From: Neisseria sp.
GTDB taxonomy: Bacteria; Pseudomonadota; Gammaproteobacteria; Burkholderiales; Neisseriaceae
DNA: 64,000 nucleotides
Assembly (NCBI RefSeq): GCF_030530745.1
Contig: NZ_JAUMUI010000009.1
Location: 25,963 to 89,962 of the forward strand
Direction of reading: 5' to 3'
Shown here piece by piece: positions 45,058 to 54,892 of the stretch. The notes under the pieces are model-generated. The model saw nothing but the letters and a program-made list of their open reading frames with translations. It was not told the DNA's origin and did not search any database. A program made the position numbers and the translations under genes. How positions within the stretch are numbered: position 1 is the first letter of the stretch; each line of letters opens with the position of its first letter.

Positions 45058-45077
45058 GTTGTCAGCCAACTCAATTA

Positions 45078-45117
45078 AGGCCGTCTGAACGGTTTGGCAA
45101 GGCTTTCAGACGGCCTG
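45078..45117. terminator. Inverted-DUS terminator of dnaX
   Basis: AGGCCGTCTGAA and TTTCAGACGGCCT around a 14-base loop, ending three bases from the dnaX stop. Confidence 0.65.
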
Positions 45118-45119
45118 CG

Positions 45120-47312
45120 TTATTCCTGCGCCTGCTTCAATTCCAGCGTTTCCGGCAGCCATTGCGCCTCGAAAAGCTGCAAAATCTGCCGGGCGGCGGG
45201 GTCGGCTTCGAGCAGTTGCTGCGCCTGTCGGCGGCCTTCGATTTGCAGGCGGTTGCGGTGCATCACGGGGGTTTCCCAGCCTGCGTCGTCGCGCCAGGCT
45301 TCGGTTTGCAGCTTCAAGGTTAAACCGTAGGCTTTGGCCAGCGTGTTTTGGATTTTGTCCAACCGCTCTTTGTTGGTAGTGGCTCGGGCCTCTTGGGTGA
45401 GGGCAAACACCAGCAGGCCGTTTTCGGCATCGTAGCGGGTAAAGGCGGCGTTTTGGGCGATCATTTGCGCGGCGCCGAGTTTGGCGGCCAGGCGTTTGGC
45501 AATCTGCGGCCAGTTTTCGGGCGCCAAATCGGGCAGCGCGGCAAAGGCGGTTTCGCCTTCCGTCTCCTCTCCGTTTGCACCGCTGTCATCCGCCGCTTCT
45601 TCCACCTGCCCTGCTTCCGCACCGAACATATCTTCTACTGGCAAATCGGCGGGCGGCAGAGGGGAATCGTCGTTTTCGGGGAAATACGGCGGTTCGTCGG
45701 GATAATCGTAAAAGCCGTGCTCAAAGCCGGTTTCTTCAACAGAGGCCGTCTGAAAGGTGTTGCCGCCTGCACCAACCGCTTCTTCTGCAAAAACGGGTTC
45801 GGCGGCGGCGGTGTTCTCCGCCGGCGGCAATGTTTCGTCCGGTGCAGAAACGGCAGGCTGCGGCACGGTTGCCGGTGTGTCGGGTGCGGCGGCCGGCGTT
45901 TCGGCGGGTGTTGCCGTTGCGGGGCCGGTCGTCTGAATGTTGTCGGCAGCCGCAGCGGGCGGTTCGGATAATCCGGCGGATTCTGCCGTATCTTCCCACC
46001 GCGGCGTGTCTTCTGCCGGATTGCCGCCGCTGCTTTCAGACGACCTGTTTGCGTGGTGTGAGGCCGTCGTCTGAACGGTATCTTGAACAATATCTGCGTC
46101 CGTGTTTGAAACCAAGGTTTCAGACGGTTTCTCCGGCAGAATCAGGGGCTTTTTTGCGGCGGGTTCCGTGTGCTCGGGGTTGTGCAGCTGCGTGCCTTCG
46201 ATAACACCGTCGGCATCATGGGCTTTGGCGGCAATCGGGGCGAAGGCGAGCATACGCAAAAGCGTCATTACGAAGCCTGCGTATTCGTCGGGTGCGAGGC
46301 TCAAATCGTGTTTGCCGCGGATGGCGCATTGGTAATAAAGCTGAATCTGCTCGCCGCTCAGGTATTGCGACAGGCGCAGCAGGGTTTCGTGTTCGGGGTC
46401 GCCGGCAACGGCGGCGGGCACGGTTTTCGCCAGCGCCAAACGTTGCAGAAGCATGGCCAGCTCGCTTAAGGCGTTGTCGAAACCGATGGCGCGCGCGGCC
46501 ATTTCCTGCGCTTTCGAGAGCAGCGCTTCGCCGTCTTGGTTGACAATGCCTTGCAGCAGCTCGTAAAGATAGTGTTTGTCTACCGCGCCTATCATCTGGC
46601 GCACGTCGTGCTCGGTTACGCTGCCCGAACCCATGGCAATCGCTTGGTCGAGCAGGCTTAACGCGTCGCGCATCGAACCCATCGCCGCTCGCCCCAACAG
46701 TTGCAGGGCGGGCGCTTCGTAGGCAATCTGCTCCACCGTGAGCACATGCGCCAAATGGTCGGCCACCTGCTGGGTGGTCATATTGCGCAGCACGAATTGC
46801 AAACAGCGGCTCAGCACGGTAACCGGAACTTTGTGCGGGTCGGTGGTGGCGAGAATGAACTTCACGTGCCCGGGCGGTTCTTCCAGCGTTTTGAGCATGG
46901 CGTTGAACGCGCTTTTCGAGAGCATATGCACTTCGTCGATGATATAGACTTTGTATTTGCCGGCAGTAGGCGCGTATTGGGCGTTTTCGAGCACTTCGCG
47001 GATGTTGTCGATGCCGGTGTTGGAAGCGGCGTCGATTTCCAAAAGATCGACATAACGCCCCGCGTCAATCTGCGTGCAGCTTTGGCACACACCGCAAGGC
47101 TCGCCGTGCGAGGGCGTTTCGCAGTTCAGGCTTTTGGCGAGAATGCGCGCGATGGTGGTTTTGCCCACCCCGCGCGTGCCGGTGAGCAGGTAGGCATGGT
47201 GCAGACGGCCTTCGTCGAGCGCGTTGCGCAAGGCTTTGACAACGTGCTCCTGCCCGACCAGATCGGCGAAGGTTTTGGGCCGCCACTTGCGGGCGAGAAC
47301 TTGATAGGCCAT
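45120..47312 (-). CDS. dnaX: DNA polymerase III subunits tau (and possibly gamma)
   Basis: A 730-residue clamp-loader subunit. Walker A GTRGVGKTT (45-53), zinc-binding Cys in CETPSHGEPCGVCQSC (64-79), Walker B/DEVH IIDEVHMLSK, SRC (arginine finger) SRCLQF, and domain III to about residue 362. A long Pro/Ala/Glu-rich linker (about 365-600) follows, then the tau-specific C-terminal domain that binds the polymerase and DnaB. At codons 386-388 the heptamer A-AAA-AAG is in the E. coli phase. A -1 shift would add nine residues and stop, giving a 397-residue gamma-like product. The linker also contains several GTCGTCTGAA-type uptake variants. Confidence 0.96.
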   Translation of the reverse strand: MAYQVLARKWRPKTFADLVGQEHVVKALRNALDEGRLHHAYLLTGTRGVGKTTIARILAKSLNCETPSHGEPCGVCQSCTQIDAGRYVDLLEIDAASNTGIDNIREVLENAQYAPTAGKYKVYIIDEVHMLSKSAFNAMLKTLEEPPGHVKFILATTDPHKVPVTVLSRCLQFVLRNMTTQQVADHLAHVLTVEQIAYEAPALQLLGRAAMGSMRDALSLLDQAIAMGSGSVTEHDVRQMIGAVDKHYLYELLQGIVNQDGEALLSKAQEMAARAIGFDNALSELAMLLQRLALAKTVPAAVAGDPEHETLLRLSQYLSGEQIQLYYQCAIRGKHDLSLAPDEYAGFVMTLLRMLAFAPIAAKAHDADGVIEGTQLHNPEHTEPAAKKPLILPEKPSETLVSNTDADIVQDTVQTTASHHANRSSESSGGNPAEDTPRWEDTAESAGLSEPPAAAADNIQTTGPATATPAETPAAAPDTPATVPQPAVSAPDETLPPAENTAAAEPVFAEEAVGAGGNTFQTASVEETGFEHGFYDYPDEPPYFPENDDSPLPPADLPVEDMFGAEAGQVEEAADDSGANGEETEGETAFAALPDLAPENWPQIAKRLAAKLGAAQMIAQNAAFTRYDAENGLLVFALTQEARATTNKERLDKIQNTLAKAYGLTLKLQTEAWRDDAGWETPVMHRNRLQIEGRRQAQQLLEADPAARQILQLFEAQWLPETLELKQAQE
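46120..46155 (-). promoter_or_regulatory. Candidate programmed -1 frameshift site in dnaX
   Basis: A-AAA-AAG (46149-46155) spans codons gcA-AAA-AAG at residues 386-388. After slippage the ribosome reads APDSAGETV and then TGA (46120-46122), which lies in a DUS-like CCGTCTGAA. This is the same heptamer and phase used by E. coli dnaX. A downstream stem (TGAAAC/GTTTCA) is farther than usual, and the upstream Shine-Dalgarno-like stimulator is weak. Confidence 0.5.
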
Positions 47313-47323
47313 AACTGATTGCT

Positions 47324-48403
47324 TTACAAACGGTAATTGCCGCTCACGCCGTTGGCGATGTCGCGCACGGCGGTTACATACATGCGGCTGTGGTTATACT
47401 GCCAAACGGTGTAGAAATTATTCAAACCGATATAGTATTCATACACGCCCGGGGCGGTTTCGAGGCGGTAGAGCACGGCTTTTTCGTCGTCGCTTACCAC
47501 TTCCTGCGGGGTAACGCCCAAGCGTTTCAAATCGCCCACGGTGCGGGTGAGCGCGGTTTTTTCATCGATGATGTTTTGCAGCTCTTGGGTGATGGTGAGC
47601 GTAACCGGCACCACCATTTTGCCGTTGGTCTGCCAGCCGTGGGCTTTCATGTAGTTGGCCACCGATGCGGCCACGTCGCCGATGTTGTTCCAGATGTCGC
47701 GGCGGCCGTCGCCGTCGTAATCGACCGCATATTTGCGGAAGCTTGAAGGCATAAACTGCGGCATACCCATCGCGCCGGCATAGCTGCCTTTAAAGCCGAA
47801 CACGTCGCGCTTTTCTTCTTTGGCCATCAGCAGAAATTCGTGCAGCTCTTTCTGAAAAAATTCGGCGCGGCGCGGGTAATCGAACGCCAGCGTGCTCAGC
47901 GAATCGGCCAGGCGGAAGCTGCCCATATTGGTGCCGTAATTGGTTTCGATGCCGATAATGGCCACGATGATTTCGGCAGGCACGCCGTAGCTTTTGGCCA
48001 CAGCGTCAATAGTTGCCTGATGCCGGGCGTAAAAACGCTTGCCGCTGGCAATTCTGGCCGCGCCCGAATTGCCGGTGCGGAATTCATACCACGGGCGCGA
48101 GGTGCCGGGGCGGTTCATGATGCTGATGATGTTGCCCTTGTAAATCACGCTGTCGAAAAAGCTTTGCAATTCGCCCGTCGAAAATTTGCCGCTTGCGGTT
48201 TCGTGGGCGATAAATTTCTGCACATTAACATTGGCGTTAAACCCGCCTACGGCCACCGAATCTGCCGGATGGTCGAATACGGGGCGTTTGGCGGCGGGCG
48301 GAACCGGCGTTTCTTCTGCGGAACTCGGGCTGACGGTTCGGGTGTCGCTGCTGCATGATGCCAAAACCAATGCAGAAAGCGCGATCAGGGCGGTTTTTTT
48401 CAT
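47324..48403 (-). CDS. mltB: Lytic murein transglycosylase B (lipoprotein)
   Basis: A 359-residue MltB. Lipobox LASC follows a short signal peptide (MKKTALIALSALVLASC). The SLT fold has the catalytic Glu in AIIGIETNYGTNMGSFR, then AMGMPQFMPSSFRKYAVDYDGDGRRDIWNN. It cleaves peptidoglycan glycan strands at the inner face of the outer membrane. ATG 48403 is chosen because it starts the signal peptide; an upstream extension to 48451 is not plausible. A short gap separates it from dnaX on the same strand. Confidence 0.92.
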   Translation of the reverse strand: MKKTALIALSALVLASCSSDTRTVSPSSAEETPVPPAAKRPVFDHPADSVAVGGFNANVNVQKFIAHETASGKFSTGELQSFFDSVIYKGNIISIMNRPGTSRPWYEFRTGNSGAARIASGKRFYARHQATIDAVAKSYGVPAEIIVAIIGIETNYGTNMGSFRLADSLSTLAFDYPRRAEFFQKELHEFLLMAKEEKRDVFGFKGSYAGAMGMPQFMPSSFRKYAVDYDGDGRRDIWNNIGDVAASVANYMKAHGWQTNGKMVVPVTLTITQELQNIIDEKTALTRTVGDLKRLGVTPQEVVSDDEKAVLYRLETAPGVYEYYIGLNNFYTVWQYNHSRMYVTAVRDIANGVSGNYRL

Positions 48404-48494
48404 GAGTAATTCATTTTCTGTGTGTGAAAAATCAGGCGTGCAGTGTATCAAATTTACCGTGGCGGTTAAAGACAGGGCGGTTTTGACACCCGTC

Positions 48495-48537
48495 TTTTTT
48501 CAGACGGCCTTGATATGTGCCGGAGGCCGTCTGAAAA
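48495..48537. terminator. Inverted DUS pair downstream of rluE
   Basis: TTTTTTCAGACGGCCT and AGGCCGTCTGAAAA around a 13-base loop, just after the rluE stop on the minus strand. Confidence 0.6.
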
Positions 48538-48541
48538 GCAT

Positions 48542-49102
48542 TCAAGGCATAGTTTTACAAAACGCCCAAGCGCCCTGCTCTATGCCCAGCTCGAACAGGT
48601 TCAGCCGCCCCACGGCCACCCGCACCAAACGCAGACAGGGATAACCCGCTTTAGCCGTCATCCGCCGCACCTGGCGGTTTTTGCCTTCGCTGATGGTGAT
48701 TTCAAGCCAGAAATCGGGCACGGTTTTGCGTTCGCGCACGGGCGGGTTGCGCGACCACAAACGGGCGGTTTCTTCGGGCCGTAAAACCCTAACCTTTGCC
48801 GGACGGGTAATAAAACTGCCCAAATCCACGCCTTTTCGCAGCATATCGAGCCGGGCTTCGTCGGGGCTGCCTTCCACCTGTGCCCAGTAGGTTTTTTCTT
48901 TGCCGTGCTTAGGTTCGGCAATCTGTGCCTGCAAGCGACCGTTATCGGTTAACAGCAATAGGCCTTCGCTGTCGGTGTCTAAACGCCCTGCGGGGTAAAA
49001 ACCCGGCGCATCAATATAATCTTTCAGGCTCTTATGTGTTTCGTGCGGCGAAAACTGGCAGATTACGCCGTAGGGTTTGTTAAAGGCTATCAGGTTTTTC
49101 AT
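48542..49102 (-). CDS. rluE: 23S rRNA pseudouridine synthase (RluE type)
   Basis: A 186-residue RsuA/RluB-type synthase without an S4 domain. The catalytic Asp is in YPAGRLDTDSEGLLLLT; ISEGKNRQVRRMTAKAG and LRLVRVAVG are conserved. E. coli RluE modifies U2457 of 23S rRNA. ATG 49102 (MKNLIAFNKPYGV) matches the family start. Its 3' end is close to a DUS pair. Confidence 0.9.
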   Translation of the reverse strand: MKNLIAFNKPYGVICQFSPHETHKSLKDYIDAPGFYPAGRLDTDSEGLLLLTDNGRLQAQIAEPKHGKEKTYWAQVEGSPDEARLDMLRKGVDLGSFITRPAKVRVLRPEETARLWSRNPPVRERKTVPDFWLEITISEGKNRQVRRMTAKAGYPCLRLVRVAVGRLNLFELGIEQGAWAFCKTMP

Positions 49103-49351
49103 GATTGTCGGCACCGTATTTGTCTGCAACCTTATTCTACCCGCTGCCGTGCCTTATCCGAAACCAATTGTTAACAGCCACTAGCACAAGAAGCAAAAAT
49201 CAAGCATAATTCCCAAGCATTATGTGTGCGGAACCGTTTATATTTCCGTAGGCTTCCGAGGCATTGCGCCCGTTATGCTCCGCCAAACCGCAAGCGCAAT
49301 GTCTCAAAACAAAACCGTCAAGAAAAAAACCCGTAAAAAACAGGAGACACC

Positions 49352-50590
<1,239 letters not shown>

Positions 50591-50602
50591 TCAGGCCGTC
50601 TG

Positions 50603-50636
50603 AAAAAGCCGTGCAGCATTTTCTGCACGGCTTTTT
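50603..50636 (+). terminator. Terminator of icd
   Basis: AAAAAGCCGTGCAG and CTGCACGGCTTTTT, a 14-bp stem with a T run, immediately after a DUS. Confidence 0.85.
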
Positions 50637-50821
50637 CTTTCACAGACGCACACAACATGCTTCAATACACAAGATGACATTTGGCAGGGGTTATGCCCCT
50701 GCCGGATAAAATCAAACTCTACCGCCGTGAACGGCAGAGGGGCAACCGAAAAGGAATTTTGATGAATTCAAATTAAATTCAAAAATTTAATTTTCAGACG
50801 GCCTAAAAGATCGCAACCTGC

Positions 50822-50850
50822 TTGACACTCCAAACAGACTTGTTTATAGT
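50822..50850 (+). promoter_or_regulatory. tRNA-Ser promoter
   Basis: TTGACA (50822-50827), a 17-base spacer and TATAGT (50845-50850), 15 bases before the tRNA 5' end. Near-consensus sigma-70. Confidence 0.85.
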
Positions 50851-50864
50851 TCACGCTTCTTTAC

Positions 50865-50958
50865 GGAGTAGTGGCTGAGAGGCTGAAGGCACACCCCTGC
50901 TAAGGGTGCATCTGGGCTAAAACCTGGATCGAGGGTTCGAATCCCTCCTACTCCGCCA
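50865..50958 (+). tRNA. tRNA-Ser (anticodon GCT), CCA encoded
   Basis: GGAGTAG/CTACTCC acceptor stem, discriminator G, anticodon loop CTGCTAA giving GCU for AGC/AGU codons. A long variable arm, GGTTCGAAT T-loop and encoded CCA (50956-50958) complete it. Followed by a compact hairpin terminator. Confidence 0.96.
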
Positions 50959-50967
50959 AATAAAAAA

Positions 50968-50992
50968 AAACCAAGCTGAAGCTTGGTTTTTT
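50968..50992 (+). terminator. Terminator of tRNA-Ser
   Basis: ACCAAGC and GCTTGGT around a TGAA tetraloop, followed by TTTTT. Confidence 0.85.
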
Positions 50993-51028
50993 ATTTCAAT
51001 CCAATCCTTATACCCGTACTTTCCAAAA

Positions 51029-51769
51029 TCATTCGGAAAGTACGTAACCATCTTCATCCCAAACAATTTTTTTAATCAGACTGCCGTCTTGATAAACCGC
51101 CTCTGATTTTTTTGCACCGTTCGGATGCCAATCAAGCATAATGCCGTTTTGACGGCCGTCGTCTAATGTTATTTCTGAAAGAAGCAGGCCGTCTTCGTTC
51201 CAGCTTACGATGTTAACGGGTTTATCGTCCTGCATCATCATTTCGGTTTTCGGTTTGCCGTTTGCATACCATTGTTTCCAAAAACCGTTGGCTTTGTTGT
51301 TTTTAAACTGGATCTGGCTCTCCTTGTTGCCGTTCCGGTAATAACGCGCCCCTATGCCTTCACTTTTGCCTGCCACATACGGCATCACGGCAGACTTTTT
51401 GCCGTTGGGATACCAGTTGGTCCACACACCGTCGGGTTTGCCGTTTTTATAGGTGCCGCTCATTTTCTTCCTGCCGTTGAAATGCCACAGGGTAAACGTG
51501 CCGTTGTTGAGGGTGGGTACGAATATTTTGATCTGCGAGGCCGGCACTTGGTAGGGATCGGAATATTTTTTCATCGAGGGATAATAAAAATCCTGTGCCT
51601 TTGCTGTGCCGTCTTTGATTTCGTATTGGCGCACATAGGCTACCGCCGACATGGTGGCCGTAAGCTGCCCTTGCCGGTTGAAATAAATTTCATGCATCTG
51701 CGCTGCTGCGGCCGGCGGAATGCCCGCCAGCACCAATACCGTTAATCCGGTATGCCAAAACCGTTTCAT
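51029..51769 (-). CDS. Secreted MORN-repeat protein (YwqK family)
   Basis: A 246-residue protein with a signal peptide (MKRFWHTGLTVLVLAGIPPAAAAQ) and a run of MORN-like repeats (about 95-245): WHFNGRKKMSGTYKNGKPDG, WYPNGKKSAVMPYV, YYRNGNKESQIQFK, WYANGKPKTEM, WHPNGAKKSEAVY. Databases label the group 'YwqK antitoxin', but the sequence alone gives no support for an antitoxin role. A periplasmic or surface beta-sheet scaffold is all that can be said. One base separates it from the aldehyde dehydrogenase gene upstream, so the two are probably co-transcribed. Confidence 0.8.
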   Translation of the reverse strand: MKRFWHTGLTVLVLAGIPPAAAAQMHEIYFNRQGQLTATMSAVAYVRQYEIKDGTAKAQDFYYPSMKKYSDPYQVPASQIKIFVPTLNNGTFTLWHFNGRKKMSGTYKNGKPDGVWTNWYPNGKKSAVMPYVAGKSEGIGARYYRNGNKESQIQFKNNKANGFWKQWYANGKPKTEMMMQDDKPVNIVSWNEDGLLLSEITLDDGRQNGIMLDWHPNGAKKSEAVYQDGSLIKKIVWDEDGYVLSE

Positions 51770-51770
51770 A

Positions 51771-53147
51771 TCATTTTTGCCAGTAAGATTTCACGTTTAC
51801 AAATTCATATAAACCGAATTCGGATAATTCCCTGCCGTAGCCTGAAGCTTTGACACCGCCGAACGGCAGGCGCAAGTCGCTGCTGGTGTGCCGGTTGATG
51901 TAAACCGCGCCGGTTTGCAGTTTGGATGCAAACTGCCATGCTTTGGCGGTGTCTTTCGCATAAATGCTGGCACCGAGCCCGAAAGGGCTGTCGTTTGCCA
52001 GCGCAACGGCGTGTTCTTCGCCTAAAGCGCGCAGAATAACGGCCACGGGGCCGAAAACCTCTTCGTGATATACGCGGCAGTTGCGGTTGACTTTGTCCAG
52101 CACGGTTGCCGGATAAAACCAGCCTTTTTCGGTACATTCGGGAATTTGGCCGCCGCACAAGACCTCGGCACCGTTTACCAGCGCATCAAGCACTTGACAG
52201 TGGATTTTTTCACGCAAGTCGCGACGGTGCAGCGGCGCCAATGTGGTTTGCGGATCCATCGGATCGCCGATTTTCAATTTGGCGCACTCTTCAAGAAACA
52301 GCGGGATAAATTCATCGGCCACCGCCTCGGTAACGATAATGCGCTTGGCTGCATTGCACGACTGTCCCGCATCACGGAAACGCGAATAACAGGCGTCTTT
52401 TGCGGCTTGCGCCAAATCCGCATCGTTCATCACGATAAACGCATTGCTGCCACCCAGCTCCAATACGGTTTTTTTCATATACAGGCCGGCTTGTGCCGCC
52501 AAACGGCGGCCGATATCGGTGGAACCGGTAAAAGCCAGCGCATCGGTGCGGGCTACCGCGTGGCGGACATCAGGTTCGGCCAGCCAGGCCACACCGGCCG
52601 GCAAATCTTTCCCTACCAGTTCAAACAGCGCTTCGGTTACCCGGCCGACGCTTGGCGCGGGCTTTACCATGCAGCCGTTTCCCGCGCACAGGGCGGGAAC
52701 GGCAAAGCGCAGCACCTGCCAAACGGGATAGTTCCACGGCATCACGGCCAGCACAATGCCCAAAGGTTCGAAACGCACCTGGCTCAGGGCAGCTTGAGTG
52801 GCAATCGTTTTATGCGCCAGCAGCTCGGGGGCAAGATGGGCGTAATAGCGGACAAGCTCTACCGATTTGTCTAATTCGGCTTCGCATTCCCGCAGGCAGC
52901 GGCCGACCTCTTCGCAAATCATCTCAGCCAGGCAGTCGCGGCCGGCTGCCAGCCTGTCGGCAAAATCCTGCAGCAAAGCTGCACGTTCGGTTACCTTTAA
53001 GGCGGCAAATTCGCGCTGGCGGTACTGCAGGCGGCGCAACTCATATTCGAACTCTTCCATAGGCTGTGCGGCACGTTCGTATAGGGTTTTGCCACTGAGG
53101 ATATGTGTGCTGCGAAACACGGTTTGCTCCGAAAATACCGGCTGCAC
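51771..53147 (-). CDS. Aldehyde dehydrogenase, succinate-semialdehyde type (Sad/YneI-like)
   Basis: A 458-residue NAD(P)-dependent aldehyde dehydrogenase: Asn in VMPWNYPVWQV, FTGST Rossmann loop, general-base Glu in VLELGGSNAFIV and catalytic Cys in DAGQSCNAAKR. The C-terminal FGGVKASGYGRELSEFGLYEFVNVKSYW fits E. coli Sad (YneI), which oxidises succinate semialdehyde to succinate. GTG at 53147 is the apparent start; the nearest ATG is out of frame. It shares an operon with the MORN-repeat protein; no GABA aminotransferase is adjacent. Confidence 0.88.
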   Translation of the reverse strand: MQPVFSEQTVFRSTHILSGKTLYERAAQPMEEFEYELRRLQYRQREFAALKVTERAALLQDFADRLAAGRDCLAEMICEEVGRCLRECEAELDKSVELVRYYAHLAPELLAHKTIATQAALSQVRFEPLGIVLAVMPWNYPVWQVLRFAVPALCAGNGCMVKPAPSVGRVTEALFELVGKDLPAGVAWLAEPDVRHAVARTDALAFTGSTDIGRRLAAQAGLYMKKTVLELGGSNAFIVMNDADLAQAAKDACYSRFRDAGQSCNAAKRIIVTEAVADEFIPLFLEECAKLKIGDPMDPQTTLAPLHRRDLREKIHCQVLDALVNGAEVLCGGQIPECTEKGWFYPATVLDKVNRNCRVYHEEVFGPVAVILRALGEEHAVALANDSPFGLGASIYAKDTAKAWQFASKLQTGAVYINRHTSSDLRLPFGGVKASGYGRELSEFGLYEFVNVKSYWQK

Positions 53148-53767
53148 CCATGCGGTATTTCCGCCGCAGCCTGTTAATATTATAGTGGTGGACTTCGTAT
53201 TTTAAAGATATTTTCCGAAACGGCTTAAAAAATGTGTTTTAACGGTGTTTTACAGATACAATCGGCAGTTTTGTTACTTTAAAAACTATAAATAAAGTAG
53301 AAAAATAATATGTCTGCGAAGTTATACGGCTATTGGCAGATTCACCGCAAACTCCGGCCTGCTGCCCGCCGCCGTTCACGATAAACCCAAAGCCGTCTGA
53401 AAGAAAAACACCGTTTCTGCAATTATCAGATCGGGTGAAGCTTTGCTATACGGCGGCTTACAGCGGAAAAACTTATTTTTGCCACAAGGCAGCAAGCCAC
53501 AGACAGTACGGTAGTAAGTTTTTATGCCGCAGGTGTTTTACCGCAGCAGAACCTTAGGGGCTGCCGGCGCAATGCAACGGCAGTATTTTGAGCCCAAATA
53601 CCCCGTCTGCTGTGTTAGGCAGCGTAGCGGGCTTGCAAAGCTAAAATGCCCGCAAGGTATTCGATTTTGCTGCGCTTTTTGCCTCAAAAAACTGCCTCAC
53701 CGCTCAATTCTCAACAGACCCCCGGCTTGCCAAAGATTTAGGGAGCGGTTCATATTTTTCAAACTGC
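53148..53767. other. Gene-free region with repeat remnants
   Basis: 620 bases between the aldehyde dehydrogenase and MOSC genes. It contains a Correia-like fragment around 53487-53515 (CACAAGGCAGCAAGCCACAG, then CAGTACGGTAGTA) and a lone TATAGTGG terminus at 53176. One DUS-like core lies near 53392, and a complete copy of dispersed repeat family A at 53554-53722. Short ORFs here are repeat translations. Confidence 0.6.
53554..53722. repeat. Dispersed repeat family A, copy 4 (inverted)
   Basis: Reverse orientation relative to the other copies. On the minus strand it reads GGGGTCTGTTGAG, GAGGCAAAAAGCGCAGCAA, the ACCTTGCGGGCATTTTAGC segment, CCCGCTACGCTGCCTAACAC and ends GCCGGCAGCCCCTAA. The ends are partly complementary. 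Confidence 0.75.
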
Positions 53768-54538
53768 CTACACCAGCACTTCCACCTTGTCGCCCACGGC
53801 CACTCTGCCGGTGTCCAACGCCACCATGTTCACACCGAAAATGGCTTTTCGGGTTTCGGCCAACGTTTTCAGCGGCTGCTGTTGCGGATGTTTTTCGCCG
53901 CTGGCCAAATCCACCGTGGTCATCACGCAGCGGGTGCAGGGCTTGAACAGTTCGAATGCCACCGATCCGACGGCGATGCGTTTCCAGCCTTCTTCTTCAT
54001 AAGCCTCCGTGCCGTCGAACATCAAGTTGGCGCGGAAACGGCGCATTTCTACGGGCGTGTCCAAACTGCCGTTCAGCGCCTGCAACGAAGCAGTGTTGGC
54101 CAGCAGGTAAGGTGCGCCGTCGGCAAACGACAGCGGTGTTTGCGAATAATCCAATAGGCGTGTGCTGCGGCTACCCAGCCAGTTCAAACGGCAGGGCGTG
54201 CCGATTTTTCGGCTCAACCAGGCATCGGCGCATTCGTCGCCGTGGTGTGCGGCAAAGGTGTCTTTCCAAACCGAAACTTCGCCGGTGCGGTTGAAATTGT
54301 TGTGGTAAACGGTGAGGCTGCCACCGTCGGGCGCGGTTAGCTTGAGGCCGTCTGAAACCGGCTCGGCCTGCCAGAGCAGCAGCTGCGGAAACTGCCGTGC
54401 GGTAATGAAGCGTCCGTCGGGCAAGCTGAGCAGCCATTCCCGGTCGTGCAACAGCCCTTCGGGGCGGATTTCGGCGTGCTCCGTGGAAATGCCGCGCATG
54501 GATTTGACAGGATAATAAGTGATTTCGATCAGTTTCAT
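53768..54538 (-). CDS. MOSC-domain protein (YcbX/mARC-like)
   Basis: A 256-residue protein with an N-terminal MOSC_N barrel (MKLIEITYYPVKSMRGISTEHAEIRPEGLLHDREWLL) and a C-terminal MOSC domain. The conserved Cys lies in ELFKPCTRCVMTTVDLASG and is the molybdenum ligand in this family. E. coli YcbX and eukaryotic mARC are molybdenum enzymes that reduce N-hydroxylated compounds. YcbX has an extra ferredoxin domain that is absent here, so a separate electron donor is needed. If active on N-hydroxy compounds, it might deal with products of the AurF-like cluster, but nothing links them beyond chemistry. Confidence 0.85.
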   Translation of the reverse strand: MKLIEITYYPVKSMRGISTEHAEIRPEGLLHDREWLLSLPDGRFITARQFPQLLLWQAEPVSDGLKLTAPDGGSLTVYHNNFNRTGEVSVWKDTFAAHHGDECADAWLSRKIGTPCRLNWLGSRSTRLLDYSQTPLSFADGAPYLLANTASLQALNGSLDTPVEMRRFRANLMFDGTEAYEEEGWKRIAVGSVAFELFKPCTRCVMTTVDLASGEKHPQQQPLKTLAETRKAIFGVNMVALDTGRVAVGDKVEVLV

Positions 54539-54669
54539 AACAATGCCTTTAAATCGGAATTATTGGCCTCCGAATCATACATGATTCGCAATGCTTCAGG
54601 CCGTCTGAAAATAATCCACCGACAAAACAATATCTTTAGAAAGTTTTTTCATAGCCGCTTCAAAAGCAC

Positions 54670-54698
54670 TTGCCAAAGCCTGACGAGAGAGGCATAAT
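54670..54698 (+). promoter_or_regulatory. tRNA-Thr promoter
   Basis: TTGCCA (54670-54675), 17-base spacer, CATAAT (54693-54698), 15 bases before the tRNA. Confidence 0.65.
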
Positions 54699-54712
54699 AT
54701 GCGTTTCTTTCA

Positions 54713-54788
54713 GCCGGTATAGCTCAGTTGGTAGAGCAGCTGACTTGTAATCAGAAGGTCCCGAGTTCGACTCTTGGTGCCGGCACCA
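54713..54788 (+). tRNA. tRNA-Thr (anticodon TGT), CCA encoded
   Basis: GCCGGTA/TGCCGGC acceptor (one G-T pair), discriminator A, D-loop AGTTGGTAGA, anticodon loop CTTGTAA giving UGU, T-loop GTTCGAC, encoded CCA at 54786-54788. Confidence 0.96.
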
Positions 54789-54792
54789 TATA

Positions 54793-54827
54793 AAAACAGC
54801 CTGACCCCATCGGTCGGGCTGTTTTAC
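54793..54827 (+). terminator. Terminator of tRNA-Thr
   Basis: AAAACAGCC-GACC and GGTC-GGCTGTTTTA form an interrupted stem with T run. Confidence 0.75.
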
Positions 54828-54892
54828 TTTGGTTGCAATTTGCCGGGAAAACCCCATAATATGTCCGTCTTAACCTGGAGGCCGTCTGAAAC

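Noticed and set aside
53768-54538. Functional link between the MOSC protein and the AurF-like cluster
   Set aside because: Both families touch N-oxygenated compounds, but the genes are 48 kb apart and the MOSC gene has core-genome composition.
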